Shown: positions 53,801 through 60,692, numbered from the stretch's first letter. The stretch is 64,000 nt of DNA from Streptomyces djakartensis (GCF_014651075.1 NZ_BMWE01000004.1:186001-250000); one strand, 5' to 3'. Numbers and translations are program-made. The notes: generated by a model not told the origin, from the sequence alone.

Positions 53801-54044
53801 GATCTACAAGGACCAGATACGGGTCAACAATCTGCAAGGATCCTCAGCGAACGCCGCTATTTCCATCCAGACCATCCTGACCAACACCACCGGCAGTGAT
53901 GTCACAGCCGCTCTGTGCTGGACGGGAGTTCAGGGAGGAGTCGCGCAGACGTGGACGGTTGCCGCCAGCAGCAGCAACACGGCCTACCTCCTGGTGGAGG
54001 ACTGTGGCTCTGCCGACGACTACACCGGCCAGGCCATTACCTGA
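50886..54044 (+). CDS. Long tail fibre / receptor-binding protein with repeat blocks
   Basis: 1052 residues from GTG 50886 (GTGA overlap). After a short coiled start (IARLAARVAALERQLAR) comes an FN3-like domain (residues ~70-165). Three blocks of short repeats of the type GAVTxxKI follow near residues 178-235, 435-500 and 655-755 (for example AVTAEKIAALAVTTDKL), predicted to form a trimeric beta-solenoid or coiled shaft. Between blocks two and three lies a CBM4/9-like carbohydrate-binding domain (NALSDPSFEGAYTA...TVLWDNAVVRP). The C-terminal ~200 residues are beta-rich and likely contact the Streptomyces cell surface. Confidence 0.82.
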   Translation: MSSEIARLAARVAALERQLARTTRTARMAYSSIEDGAIEVYDQDSNLRGSIGMQDDGSVGFIAHNGPPPPTPTAPTVEAALSGFTITWPGTWTDAETAPLDLAEVQIHISATADAEPDTRRPVAAFYTAVGGTVTIATDTYDTMWVRLIAVNTSGAAGEPSNAAQGQARKAVPDDLGNAIIDETKLARGAVTDAALALGAVNSTALADGAVLAEKLAANSVTLGKLANGAVTLGALGGALADSASQRLVDGMGEAAAWQTTDQSTGAAWAHLSGVPDAPTGQTVGEARGFIRLRGTTLVPYEPGVLYRISARIRATAQPASGPDSVYVGVLGIGADKTTLVNRTGADSSNSHYYVAASARSIPTADGWVTIVGYLKDRAASGASGSAGPNNDARSPGYVHEAVRYITPYLWLNYSSMNVSGSAAVMQVDAVAIEVLKTGVVDATNLVSGSVTAAALAADSVIAGKVAADAITGREIAANSVTASEIAAASISTDKLVVAGGTNALSDPSFEGAYTAAIAKNEWSVVSSGNGSAKALRVDATAATTTTRSLALTSLPILSGEQLYLAIDVNASADWAGAALKFYARWLDGTGATVGFGVAQVDIPTRGSWQRLAAMVTAPANTTAATVWVESYQSTAGTVLWDNAVVRPVVPGVQIADGAISTPKLLAGAVTAEKITALAVTAEKIAALAVTTDKLNALAVTADKIAVNAVTATKIAAGAIEATHIKAGAITADKLDADAINGKRISGAVITGSTLQTAASGQRVVISPGNTNAETGSVEFYSGSANEAAPAELNTAIAYGSEGSVSYEIPSVSLSAPRVSGTSQETGLFLQGLVPSYSGSVFNLYANELSGNGVAYINGYGADTSAVGSSIELYVRDAPPDSARSSARLTSSGFAVDRDLSVYGRAQGRGFVTQRTLTTNVTFSSAETAVITTGSVTFKAGRAYRISIWALHSAASASYALYRIRKNTVSGTIYKDQIRVNNLQGSSANAAISIQTILTNTTGSDVTAALCWTGVQGGVAQTWTVAASSSNTAYLLVEDCGSADDYTGQAIT

Positions 54045-54084
54045 CCGGCCCGAGCACGGCGATCCGGGTGTGCCCCGCGTCTCA

Positions 54085-54109
54085 TAGACTGATCTCCAGC
54101 GGCGCGGGG
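54085..54109 (+). promoter_or_regulatory. late-gene element before 54127
   Basis: TAGACT (54085-54090), then GGCGCGGGG (54101-54109), 26 bases before the GTG. Confidence 0.5.
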
Positions 54110-54126
54110 CTGCCGAAGGGAGCACC

Positions 54127-54450
54127 GTGTCCGAGCCGCAAGGGCAGGACCCCACGCCGTGGGAACTGCTGCGGGCCATGCAGCAGATGCGCGACGACTT
54201 GCGCTCTGATTTCGCTGCCCTCGGTGCGCGGCTCGCCGAGATGGTGACGAAGATCCAGTACGAGGCCGATCGCAGGACAGATGAGTTGCGGATCAAGGCC
54301 GTTGAGGATGACATCGCTCAGATTCAGCGCGAGCGGGAATCCGAGCGCCAAGACGCCCGCGGGGTACGACGGTTGGCGCTGACCGCTCTGATCGCCCCTG
54401 TCGTGGTGGGGGTGATCGTCGCGGCCGTGACCGGCAAGCTCGGACTGTAG
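54127..54450 (+). CDS. Coiled-coil membrane protein (XhlA/holin-accessory-like)
   Basis: 107 residues from GTG 54127 behind GAAGGGAGCACC. A long coiled coil (LLRAMQQMRDDLRSDFAALGARLAEMVTKIQYEADRRTDELRIKAVEDDIAQIQRERESE) followed by one C-terminal membrane segment (LALTALIAPVVVGVIVAAVTG). This is the layout of XhlA-type proteins that work with holins. First gene of the lysis set. Confidence 0.72.
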   Translation: MSEPQGQDPTPWELLRAMQQMRDDLRSDFAALGARLAEMVTKIQYEADRRTDELRIKAVEDDIAQIQRERESERQDARGVRRLALTALIAPVVVGVIVAAVTGKLGL

Positions 54451-54473
54451 GCTCAGCACAGCAGGCGCGGGGG
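54448..54473 (+). promoter_or_regulatory. late-gene element before the endolysin gene
   Basis: TAGGCT (54448-54453) overlaps the stop codon of the previous gene, then GGCGCGGGGG (54464-54473), 27 bases before the endolysin ATG. Confidence 0.5.
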
Positions 54474-54490
54474 AGAACTAGGAACGCGCC

Positions 54491-55336
54491 ATGCCTGATC
54501 TGTGGCTGCCGGGAGCCGAACGGCACCCGCTCAGCGACACCGCACCCACCGACACCCAGTACGACCCCCGCGTGATTTGGCACATCACGTGGGACAAGAA
54601 CGCCTCCGCCTCCAAGCCCGCCGCCCTCGTACCGTTCGACAAGCTGGTTGCGTACTTCACTGGCGGGGGCAAGGGAGTCGCCCCGCACCTCCTGTGGGAT
54701 CCGTTCACGGGGCGGATCGCCCAGTTCTATCCGGCGAACAGCCGGGCCAAGGCGCTCGTCGACGCCGCCGGCGGTACCCGTACCAACCGGACCGGGCGGG
54801 TCTGCCTGCAGGTCGAGACGCTCTTCTTCCCCTACTGCCGGGTGAACTCGAAAACGTACGCCACTGTCCGGGACACCCCTGCCAAGGGTCTCGACAAGAT
54901 CCTCACCTGGGCACGGAGCTGGGGTGTGCCCGACGTCTGGCCGATGGGCACCCCGACTTGGAAGGCGAACCGCAACGAGCACATCTGGGAGACACAGGGC
55001 GGGCACTACGGCCACGGCCAGACTCCCGAGAACCGGCACACGGACCCCGGTCCGATGCCGAAGTGGCCCGGTACCACGTCGACGCCCAAGCCGGGGCCGC
55101 CGGCATTCCCCGGCCGGAGCGCGTTCGGCCCCGGCAAGTCGCACGCATCGATCCTCCTGCTGGGCCAGCAGCTCGTTCGTCGGGGCTTCGACAAGCACTA
55201 CCGCGTCGGGCCGTCCCGCGACTGGGGCGAGGCGGACCGCCTCAACGTCGCCGACTTCCAGCGCGCCCAGGGCTGGAGCGGCGGCGATGCCGACGGCTAC
55301 CCCGGCCCCGAGACCTGGCGCCGACTGTTCTCCTGA
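54491..55336 (+). CDS. Endolysin (amidase-like domain plus peptidoglycan-binding domain)
   Basis: 281 residues, ATG 54491. N-terminal catalytic half: VIWHITWDKNASA gives the first zinc His, APHLLWDPFTGRIAQFYP follows, and HYGHGQTPENRHTDPGPM supplies the later His/Asp ligands expected of Amidase_2/PGRP-type amidases. A Pro-rich linker (STPKPGPPAFPG) leads to a C-terminal peptidoglycan-binding domain (ILLLGQQLVRRGF...DFQRAQGWSGGDADGYPGPETWRRLF). Cuts the host wall at lysis. Confidence 0.88.
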   Translation: MPDLWLPGAERHPLSDTAPTDTQYDPRVIWHITWDKNASASKPAALVPFDKLVAYFTGGGKGVAPHLLWDPFTGRIAQFYPANSRAKALVDAAGGTRTNRTGRVCLQVETLFFPYCRVNSKTYATVRDTPAKGLDKILTWARSWGVPDVWPMGTPTWKANRNEHIWETQGGHYGHGQTPENRHTDPGPMPKWPGTTSTPKPGPPAFPGRSAFGPGKSHASILLLGQQLVRRGFDKHYRVGPSRDWGEADRLNVADFQRAQGWSGGDADGYPGPETWRRLFS

Positions 55337-55373
55337 CCCCGTCCCACCCCCTCCGAGGAACGAACACAACTCC

Positions 55374-55628
55374 ATGAATCTGCACACCTCGCTACTGCGC
55401 ACCGGTGTCCCGGCTGCGGCCGGCTGGCTCGTCGCTGTGGCCTTGCGTCACGGCCTCGACCTGGACGCTACCGCCGTCACCGGAGTGCTGACCCCGGTCG
55501 CCACCTTCACCTACTACGGCGTCCTCCGCCTCGCCGAGGAGCACCTGTCGCCGCGGTTCGGCTGGCTGCTGGGATACGCCCGCCCGCCGAAGTACGAGAA
55601 CGCTCCGCTCACAGTGCCGCGCACCTGA
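55374..55628 (+). CDS. Holin-like membrane protein
   Basis: 84 residues, ATG 55374 (GAGGAACG upstream). Two hydrophobic segments (TGVPAAAGWLVAVALRHGL and TAVTGVLTPVATFTYYGVLRL) and a charged C-terminus. Position directly after the endolysin and before a strong terminator fits a holin. Confidence 0.75.
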   Translation: MNLHTSLLRTGVPAAAGWLVAVALRHGLDLDATAVTGVLTPVATFTYYGVLRLAEEHLSPRFGWLLGYARPPKYENAPLTVPRT

Positions 55629-55663
55629 CCCGCGTAGGAGCAACGGCCCGCGAGCCAGCAAAG

Positions 55664-55705
55664 AAGGCCCCTAGAAAGCGACGACGGGCGGTTTCTAGGG
55701 GCCTT
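55664..55705. terminator. strong terminator at the end of the late operon
   Basis: AAGGCCCCTAGAAA (55664-55677) pairs perfectly over 14 bases with TTTCTAGGGGCCTT (55692-55705). Works on either strand. Confidence 0.9.
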
Positions 55706-56058
55706 CGACAACGCAGCGTTCCACAGGATCACGAGAGGTCGACAGGGCAGGCGGCCTTGCAGGCACAGGGCTGTCCGCCGTCATGAGGGGTTGGGCTTGA
55801 CCTTCTAACTGCGCAAATGGCCCCCGTGCGGCCCGACCATCAATGGCAAGCACGGACGATAATGGCCCCAATAGGAAACGGCCCCAGAGCTGCTCCAGCG
55901 TTGCTTGACTGGTCGCGGGAAGACGCCCGGCCTGCAGCAGCCGAGATCACCGCGCCGGAAGGCCCCATCCACAACTCTTGACTATTGCTCGTCGCGGGGC
56001 CGACGGCGGCAGTTATCCGTACGCTGGCCAGCTGCCTCTGTGACCTCGTGACAAGGAA
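55706..56058. other. non-coding stretch between late and early modules
   Basis: No supported gene in about 350 bases. It contains a copy of the dispersed 40-bp repeat (55850-55889) and an extra AATGGCCCC word at 55815. A minus-strand frame runs through from the regulator gene but has no ribosome site. Confidence 0.55.
55850..55889. repeat. 40-bp dispersed repeat, copy 2
   Basis: Shares the core GGCCCCAANAGGAAACGGCC with 16337-16376. The two copies bracket almost the whole structural module after terL. Confidence 0.6.
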
Positions 56059-56087
56059 GAAGGCCCTCGCCTCGCGGCGGGGCCTTC
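56059..56087. terminator. bulged hairpin before the early module
   Basis: GAAGGCCC-T-CGCC (56059-56071) pairs with GGCG-GGGCCTTC (56076-56087); 12 bp with one bulged T and a TCGC loop. Directly after it, 56088-56099 reads GACCTCTTGGAA, a one-base variant of the early-gene start element without a following gene. Confidence 0.6.
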
Positions 56088-56153
56088 GACCTCTTGGAAG
56101 CATCCACCCTAGCAACGATCTCAAGAGGGTCGAGTCCCCTTTCAACCTCCGGT

Positions 56154-56168
56154 TACAATCTATATGCA
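56154..56168. promoter_or_regulatory. promoter/operator before the double-HTH regulator gene
   Basis: TACAAT (56154-56159), a good -10 box, runs into TCTATATGCA (56159-56168), which is the inverse complement of the core of the 17-bp element at 56821 and 60736. The start at 56194 follows after GGAGAGGCGATGAA. The overlap suggests an operator seen by a regulator, perhaps the adjacent gene product. Confidence 0.5.
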
Positions 56169-56193
56169 CATAGCGTGACGGAGAGGCGATGAA

Positions 56194-56781
56194 GTGGCAA
56201 GCGAGGAGAAGGCGACGGCGAGGAAGCCGTACTTGGCCGGCGGGGCGGAGTTCGCAGCCCTCTACGGCGTGAAGCGCCTTCAGGTCAGCCAGTGGATCAG
56301 TCGTGACCACACTCTCGACTACCGGTACGCGAAGATCATCAGTGGATCGCCGTACTGGCTGCTCCAGTTCGTCAAGCGATTCGGGGAGACGACCCCGCGC
56401 CCACGACAGCTCAACGCGGCCGAGCTTGACCGCCTCGTCAAGGAGCAGTCTCCCGGGTACTGGGTCGGTGAAGTCGAGCAGCTCCCGCCGCTGGTGGGGC
56501 AAGCCGAGCTGGCGGCCCTGTTTCAGCTGGCCGACGGTGCCCTGGTGCGCAAGGCGATGAGCACCGGCAGGTTCCGGCCCGCCGACTACACGCTGTCTGG
56601 GTCCCCGATCTGGTTGCTGGAGCCGGTCGTCGAAGATGCGCCCGCCCTGCAAGCCAGTGCGCGGGGAGTGGAGTGGGCCATCGATCAGCAAGTCCTCGCC
56701 GCTCTGCGCAACGGGACGTACGACGGGCCGGGGTCGAAGATCATTCCCCGCGGTCGGGCGGCGAACAAGCCAGCCACGTAG
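56194..56781 (+). CDS. Early regulator with two tandem HTH-like domains
   Basis: 195 residues from GTG 56194. Two similar halves: LAGGAEFAALYGVKRLQVSQWISR...DYRYAKIISGSPYWLLQFV, and LVGQAELAALFQLADGALVRKAMSTGRFRPADYTLSGSPIWLLEPV. Each looks like a winged helix in which a helix-turn-helix is followed by SGSP-WLL. An internal duplication is clear. As the first gene of the early module, with operator-like DNA on both sides, it is a candidate early regulator. No family name assigned. Confidence 0.7.
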   Translation: MASEEKATARKPYLAGGAEFAALYGVKRLQVSQWISRDHTLDYRYAKIISGSPYWLLQFVKRFGETTPRPRQLNAAELDRLVKEQSPGYWVGEVEQLPPLVGQAELAALFQLADGALVRKAMSTGRFRPADYTLSGSPIWLLEPVVEDAPALQASARGVEWAIDQQVLAALRNGTYDGPGSKIIPRGRAANKPAT

Positions 56782-56804
56782 GCCCAGTTCAGGGGCTTAA
56801 ATTC

Positions 56805-56837
56805 TTGATCCAATCCCATTATGCATATAGAATAGAA
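56805..56837 (+). promoter_or_regulatory. early promoter with 17-bp repeat, copy 1
   Basis: TTGATC (56805-56810), 17 bases, TAGAAT (56828-56833). The -10 box is inside ATGCATATAGAATAGAA (56821-56837), which recurs perfectly at 60736-60752. Confidence 0.65.
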
Positions 56838-56870
56838 GCATGCTCGAAGGGGGCATGCTTCTTTCTGTTT
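56834..56870. terminator. hairpin immediately behind the early promoter
   Basis: AGAAGCATGC (56834-56843) pairs with GCATGCTTCT (56853-56862), followed by TTCTGTTT. It starts within a few bases of the expected transcription start, so it could be an attenuator of the promoter at 56805-56833, or terminate the upstream transcript. Confidence 0.65.
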
Positions 56871-56949
56871 GGGGGTGTCGTGCGGTACTCCAGGGGGCCT
56901 CCTGGGGAGGTGGTCGGTGGCGTTGTCGATCGACATCCCCTCCTCGTAA

Positions 56950-56963
56950 AGATAGATTCCAAC
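56950..56963. promoter_or_regulatory. shared motif AGATAGATTCCAAC, copy 1
   Basis: Copy 2 is at 61260-61273 with one change. A TACTAT box follows 56963 and precedes the TTG at 57000. Likely a regulator site or part of a promoter. Confidence 0.4.
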
Positions 56964-56999
56964 ACTCCAGGGTGTTCGTACTATCTCTGAAGGGGAGCC

Positions 57000-57344
57000 T
57001 TGCTGATCGAGCAGCCGCCGTTGTTCGGCACCATCCAGCCCGTTCGCCACCCCACCGTCGTCGGCAACCTGACCATCCAGCAGCGATTCGAGGCGTTCCA
57101 CGCACTCAACCCCTGGGTCCTCAGGGCGCTGGCCCGGATGACCGCCGACTGCGCGGAGAAGGGGTTCACCCGCATCGGCATCGGGATGCTCTTCGAGCTC
57201 CTGCGCTACCAGTACGGCGCGGCGACCAAGGGTGACGAGTTCGCGCTGAACAACGACTACCGCTCCCGGTACGTGCGGCTCTTGCTGGCCGAACACCCGG
57301 AGTGGACATCCCTTTTCGAGGTCCGGGCCCTGCGCACGGACTGA
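57000..57344 (+). CDS. Conserved small phage protein, early region
   Basis: 114 residues from TTG 57000 behind GAAGGGGAGCC. VVGNLTIQQRFEAFHALNPWVLRALARMTADCAEKGFTRIGIGMLFELLRYQYGAATKGDEFALNNDYRSRYVRLLLAEHPEW is a pattern seen in many phages and prophages (QRFEAFH...NPWV...GIGMLFE...NNDYRSRY). Function unknown; usually near recombination and replication genes, as here. Confidence 0.8.
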   Translation: MLIEQPPLFGTIQPVRHPTVVGNLTIQQRFEAFHALNPWVLRALARMTADCAEKGFTRIGIGMLFELLRYQYGAATKGDEFALNNDYRSRYVRLLLAEHPEWTSLFEVRALRTD

Positions 57345-57348
57345 CCAC

Positions 57349-57360
57349 GACCTCTTGGAG
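57349..57360 (+). repeat. early start element GACCTCTTGGAG, copy 1
   Basis: Contains the ribosome site GGAG 7 bases before GTG 57368. Confidence 0.75.
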
Positions 57361-57367
57361 CCAGATC

Positions 57368-58459
57368 GTGAACGCACCAGCGGGCAATGCAAAGCCGCCC
57401 GCCGTCAAGCTCAAAACCCGCAAACCTACAGGGGTCGTCCCCTGGCCCCTCCTGCTGATCGAGGGAGAGGAGGGTGCCGGCAAGACGTACTCGGCTGCCC
57501 AGTTCTCCGGCAGTGAGCTCATCGGGCAGATGTACTGGATTGACCTCGACGAGGGATCCGCCGACGAGTACGCGGCGATCGAGGGCGCGAACTACGAGAT
57601 CATCGACCATGACGGCACCTACCGAGACATCCTCGAACAGGTCGAAGCCGTACACGCCGAGGCCCGGCGCGCAGCCGCCGCCGGTGAGCCGCCGGTCGTT
57701 CTGACCATTGACTCGGGGTCGGCACTGTGGCGGATGCTCACCAATTGGACGTACGAGCGAGGACGCCGGAGCCGGAAGAACCGGGCCCTGCTCCAGGAAG
57801 ATCCGGACGCTGCATACGACATCGGCCGGAACCTGTGGAACGACGCCAACGAGCGGTGGAACAGGATCATCTACCTGCTCCGGACCTTGCCCGGCATCGC
57901 CATCGTGCTCGCCCGCGGCAAGCAGGTCAGCGCGACTGACGACAACGGCCAGCCGATCCCGAATCGGAACGAGTGGAAGGTGTCAGCCCAGAAGGACCTG
58001 GGCTTCGACTCGACGTGCTGGATCCGCATGAAGCGCAACGCTGACCCGCAGGTCATCAAGGTCCGCTCGCTACGGATACGCGTCGAGGAGCGCAAGCCCC
58101 TGACGCTGCGGGACTTCAGCATCGAGGACCTGGTCTTCAACAAGCTGGGCTGCTCGGTCCAGTCCCAGCCGCGCATCATGCCCGCACTCGTCGGTGACCT
58201 CGTTCAGCCCTGGCTCAATCGGATCGCGGGGCTCAACGACAAGGAGCAGTTGGCTGCGCTTTGGCGCAGTGTTCCGGACCCTGCTAACCGGCTCAGCCGC
58301 GAGGAGATCGCCACCGTACGGGCCGCTGCCGAGCAGAGAGCCGCTGAACTCGACAACCCTCGCCGGGAGATGGGAGAGGGCCCGCTGTCGGACGCCGAGA
58401 AGCTCCGCGCCGCCGCCGACCGGAAGGCCGCCGAGCAGGACGCCGACGCCGAGCAGTGA
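57368..58459 (+). CDS. Sak4-like RecA-fold ATPase (single-strand annealing/recombination)
   Basis: 363 residues from GTG 57368. Walker A IEGEEGAGKTYS (G33-T40), Walker-B-like VVLTIDSGSALW, then ARGKQVSATDDNG and WKVSAQKDLGFDSTCWIRMKR as in phage RecA-fold proteins (AAA_24 / Sak4 group). C-terminal ~100 residues are a charged, helical tail (LAALWRSVPDPANRLSREEIATVRAAAEQRAAEL). It is followed by a Cas4-like nuclease, giving a typical phage annealase/exonuclease pair. Confidence 0.8.
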   Translation: MNAPAGNAKPPAVKLKTRKPTGVVPWPLLLIEGEEGAGKTYSAAQFSGSELIGQMYWIDLDEGSADEYAAIEGANYEIIDHDGTYRDILEQVEAVHAEARRAAAAGEPPVVLTIDSGSALWRMLTNWTYERGRRSRKNRALLQEDPDAAYDIGRNLWNDANERWNRIIYLLRTLPGIAIVLARGKQVSATDDNGQPIPNRNEWKVSAQKDLGFDSTCWIRMKRNADPQVIKVRSLRIRVEERKPLTLRDFSIEDLVFNKLGCSVQSQPRIMPALVGDLVQPWLNRIAGLNDKEQLAALWRSVPDPANRLSREEIATVRAAAEQRAAELDNPRREMGEGPLSDAEKLRAAADRKAAEQDADAEQ

Positions 58460-58470
58460 CCAGGCCCAAC

Positions 58471-58482
58471 GACCTCTTGGAG
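58471..58482 (+). repeat. early start element GACCTCTTGGAG, copy 2
   Basis: GGAG lies 7 bases before ATG 58490. Confidence 0.75.
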
Positions 58483-58489
58483 AACTCCC

Positions 58490-59620
58490 ATGTCCGTAGC
58501 CACCATCGTTGACGGCATCGCCCCCTCCCTCTGGGACGCGGCGCACGACGTCGACGCCCGCCGCCCCCGCTCCCTTCAGACACAGCTCGGAGCGTCCGAC
58601 ACAGTGTGCGGTCGTCGGGCCGCCTACATCCTGCACGGCGTCACACCAACCGACCGCCCTGACAAGCGGGCGGCGATCCTCGGCACGTTCATCCACCACG
58701 GCCTGCTGGAGTCCGCGCGCACGGAGTACCGATGGCTGGTGGAGCGCAGTGTCAAGGACGACTTGATCCGGGGGCACGTCGACGTCGTTCAGCTCGACGC
58801 GGCGACCGCTGCTCGAGTACCGACCCGCCACAGACCGGCGATACCCGCCGAAGTGCTCACCGTCGAAGACGTGAAGACCAAGTCCACATACCTGTGGGAC
58901 CGGGTGCTTCGCTACGGTGCCACGGCCGCCGAGCTTCGGCAGGTCCACCTGTACGCAGGCGCGTTGTTCGAGGTCGGGTTCGAGGACGTTCCAGGTCAGC
59001 GATATCTGGCCCGCCTGGGACCGTTGGAAGTCGGGCGCATCCGCTTCCGCTTCATCAACCGCGACAGCGGCGCCGAGCACCTCCAGGAGATCGAGTTCGA
59101 TCCCCAGCGCGCGGCAGAAGCACAGTGGTGGGTGGAGCGCGTACGCGAGACGAAGACCCCCGAGGAGATGCCCCGGGACTTCCACGGACCCGGTCTGGAC
59201 GCCATCTGCGACTACTGCCCGTTCCGGTCCCTGTGCTGGCCGGGAACGGCTCCGGGCGTTCCCGAGCAGGCTGCACTCATCCACAACGACGCCGGCCGTG
59301 AGCAGGCGCTCATCGACTACGTCAGAGGACACGAACTCGCCAGTGAGGGCGAGCGGATCAAGAAGTTCGCGCGCAAGAAGCTCGACCTGTCCCCAGCCGG
59401 GATCTATGGCCCCAACAAGCTGTCTTGGCGTGGCGGCAACGACGAGGAGAAGGACGACGTGGAGGCGATGGTCGACCTTCACGAAGTCGCTGGCATCCCG
59501 GTTCCGATGACGCCGGACACCAACCGCATGGTCAAGAACCTCAAGGCGGCAGGACTGGCCATCCCCAGAAAGAAGACCGGCAAGAAGACGCCCACGGTCA
59601 TCAACATCGCGCCGGCCTGA
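58490..59620 (+). CDS. RecB/Cas4-like PD-(D/E)XK exonuclease
   Basis: 376 residues, ATG 58490. GTFIHHGLLESAR supplies the active-site His, LIRGHVDVVQLD the Asp, and LTVEDVKTKS the (D/E)XK. CDYCPFRSLCWPG together with an upstream Cys (TVCGRRAAY) forms the four-Cys Fe-S cluster of Cas4/AddB-type nucleases. C-terminal KKTGKKTP tail is basic. Partner of the Sak4-like ATPase in recombination or DNA end processing. Confidence 0.85.
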   Translation: MSVATIVDGIAPSLWDAAHDVDARRPRSLQTQLGASDTVCGRRAAYILHGVTPTDRPDKRAAILGTFIHHGLLESARTEYRWLVERSVKDDLIRGHVDVVQLDAATAARVPTRHRPAIPAEVLTVEDVKTKSTYLWDRVLRYGATAAELRQVHLYAGALFEVGFEDVPGQRYLARLGPLEVGRIRFRFINRDSGAEHLQEIEFDPQRAAEAQWWVERVRETKTPEEMPRDFHGPGLDAICDYCPFRSLCWPGTAPGVPEQAALIHNDAGREQALIDYVRGHELASEGERIKKFARKKLDLSPAGIYGPNKLSWRGGNDEEKDDVEAMVDLHEVAGIPVPMTPDTNRMVKNLKAAGLAIPRKKTGKKTPTVINIAPA

Positions 59621-59640
59621 CCCGAGCCCATGCAACCGCA

Positions 59641-59668
59641 GCCCCGCCCGGCGACGACCGGGCGGGGC
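59641..59668. terminator. hairpin before the initiator gene
   Basis: GCCCCGCCCGG (59641-59651) pairs perfectly with CCGGGCGGGGC (59658-59668), 6-base loop. 11-bp stem, no U-tract; likely attenuates read-through. Confidence 0.7.
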
Positions 59669-59708
59669 AACCCGTCCTGCCGCCGTGCTGCACTGCCCAA
59701 GAGGAACC

Positions 59709-60692
59709 GTGTCCATCCAACTGATGATCGCAGCAGCGTACTTGCCGCCCGATGTGCTCACCCAGAGCCAGAAACTCGCTCTCATGAAGATCGCGGACAG
59801 CGCCGACGACGAGACCCGTCTCGCCCGGCCAGGTCTGACCCGCCTCGCGGCGTGGGTCGGCGTGACCGACAAGCGGGCCATCACCATCGTCACGGAGCTG
59901 ATCGCCAAAGGCCTCGTCGAGCGTGTGGAGACCGGCAAGGCCGGACGCGCGGCGGTGTACCGGGTCTTCCCCCTGGGCGTACCGCCCACGCCGACCACAG
60001 CGGAACTCAAGGAGGCCGCTGAGGTTCGCAAGGCCGCTCCGAAGAATCCCCGGAAGGCCCGTCCCGGCGTGGTTCGTTCAGCGCCAGCGAAACCAGCCAT
60101 GACCTATCAAGACGTCGAAGCGCGGGAGGCCGCACGTCAACACTCCGACGAATCACCGCAGGTGGAGGCTGGGTTCCATGCGGGGAACCCAGAGGAGGGA
60201 GCAGGGTTCCACGGGTGGAACCCGGGCGCTTCAGAGAAGCGGGTTCCACTCGTGGAACCCGACGAGTTTCACGCGGGGAACCCACTGGGTTCCAACGATG
60301 AAACCCCTTCCTTGCCTGGTTCTTCCTCTGTCCTTCCTTTCCCCCCTACCCCCACGGCTGACGCCGCAGGGGAGCCCGCGCCCGCGCCGACGGACACTCC
60401 TGCCCCGGCGGACCGTGCGGAACCGAAGGAGGGCTGTGCGAGGCACAGCAAGCGTCCTTCTGCCAACTGCCGTGGATGCGGTACCAATCCGCGTGCGGGC
60501 CGCCAACGAGAGCAGGAGGAGGCCAAGGAGGAGGAGCGCCGGGCGCACGGACAGTTTTGGGATCAGTGGCGCCAGGACGCGGCCAGCCGTCGGCGCAGGG
60601 TCGAGGAGCGTCCGGAGGAGACAGAGGCCGCACGCCGGGCGACACGGGAAGCCGTGCGCGCCGCTAAGAGCCGCAGACAGCAGAAAACTTAG
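59709..60692 (+). CDS. Replication initiator-like winged-helix protein
   Basis: 327 residues from GTG 59709 behind AGAGGAACC. Winged helix at residues ~15-85: LTQSQKLALMKIADSADDETRLARPGLTRLAAWVGVTDKRAITIVTELIAKGLVERVETGKAGRAAVYRVF. The middle is low-complexity and encodes five iteron-like repeats in its DNA (60171-60306). Then CARHSKRPSANCRGCG, a possible zinc site, and a long charged C-terminal helix (REQEEAKEEERRAHGQFWDQWRQDAASRRRR). A wHTH initiator with repeats inside its own gene is the layout of lambda O and related phage initiators. Helicase-loading partner not visible. Confidence 0.75.
   Translation: MSIQLMIAAAYLPPDVLTQSQKLALMKIADSADDETRLARPGLTRLAAWVGVTDKRAITIVTELIAKGLVERVETGKAGRAAVYRVFPLGVPPTPTTAELKEAAEVRKAAPKNPRKARPGVVRSAPAKPAMTYQDVEAREAARQHSDESPQVEAGFHAGNPEEGAGFHGWNPGASEKRVPLVEPDEFHAGNPLGSNDETPSLPGSSSVLPFPPTPTADAAGEPAPAPTDTPAPADRAEPKEGCARHSKRPSANCRGCGTNPRAGRQREQEEAKEEERRAHGQFWDQWRQDAASRRRRVEERPEETEAARRATREAVRAAKSRRQQKT
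60171..60306. repeat. five 20-bp near-palindromic iterons (candidate phage origin)
   Basis: Copies at 60171-60190, 60204-60223, 60241-60260, 60264-60283, 60287-60306. The best two are perfect palindromes outside a 2-4-base centre, for example GGGTTCCACTCGTGGAACCC. Start-to-start spacings are 33, 37, 23 and 23. A pyrimidine-rich tract (60303-60352) follows. All inside the initiator-like gene. Confidence 0.8.

Noticed and set aside
56685..57392. Minus-strand frames around 56.7-57.4 kb and 61.1-62.1 kb sharing short peptide words
   Set aside because: The shared words come from the repeated DNA motifs (ATGCATATAGAATAGAA and AGATAGATYCCAAC) read backwards, not from homologous proteins.
60171..60306. 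Possible CRISPR array
   Set aside because: Units are palindromic, spacers are 0-17 bases and irregular, and the whole lies inside an open gene; iterons fit better.
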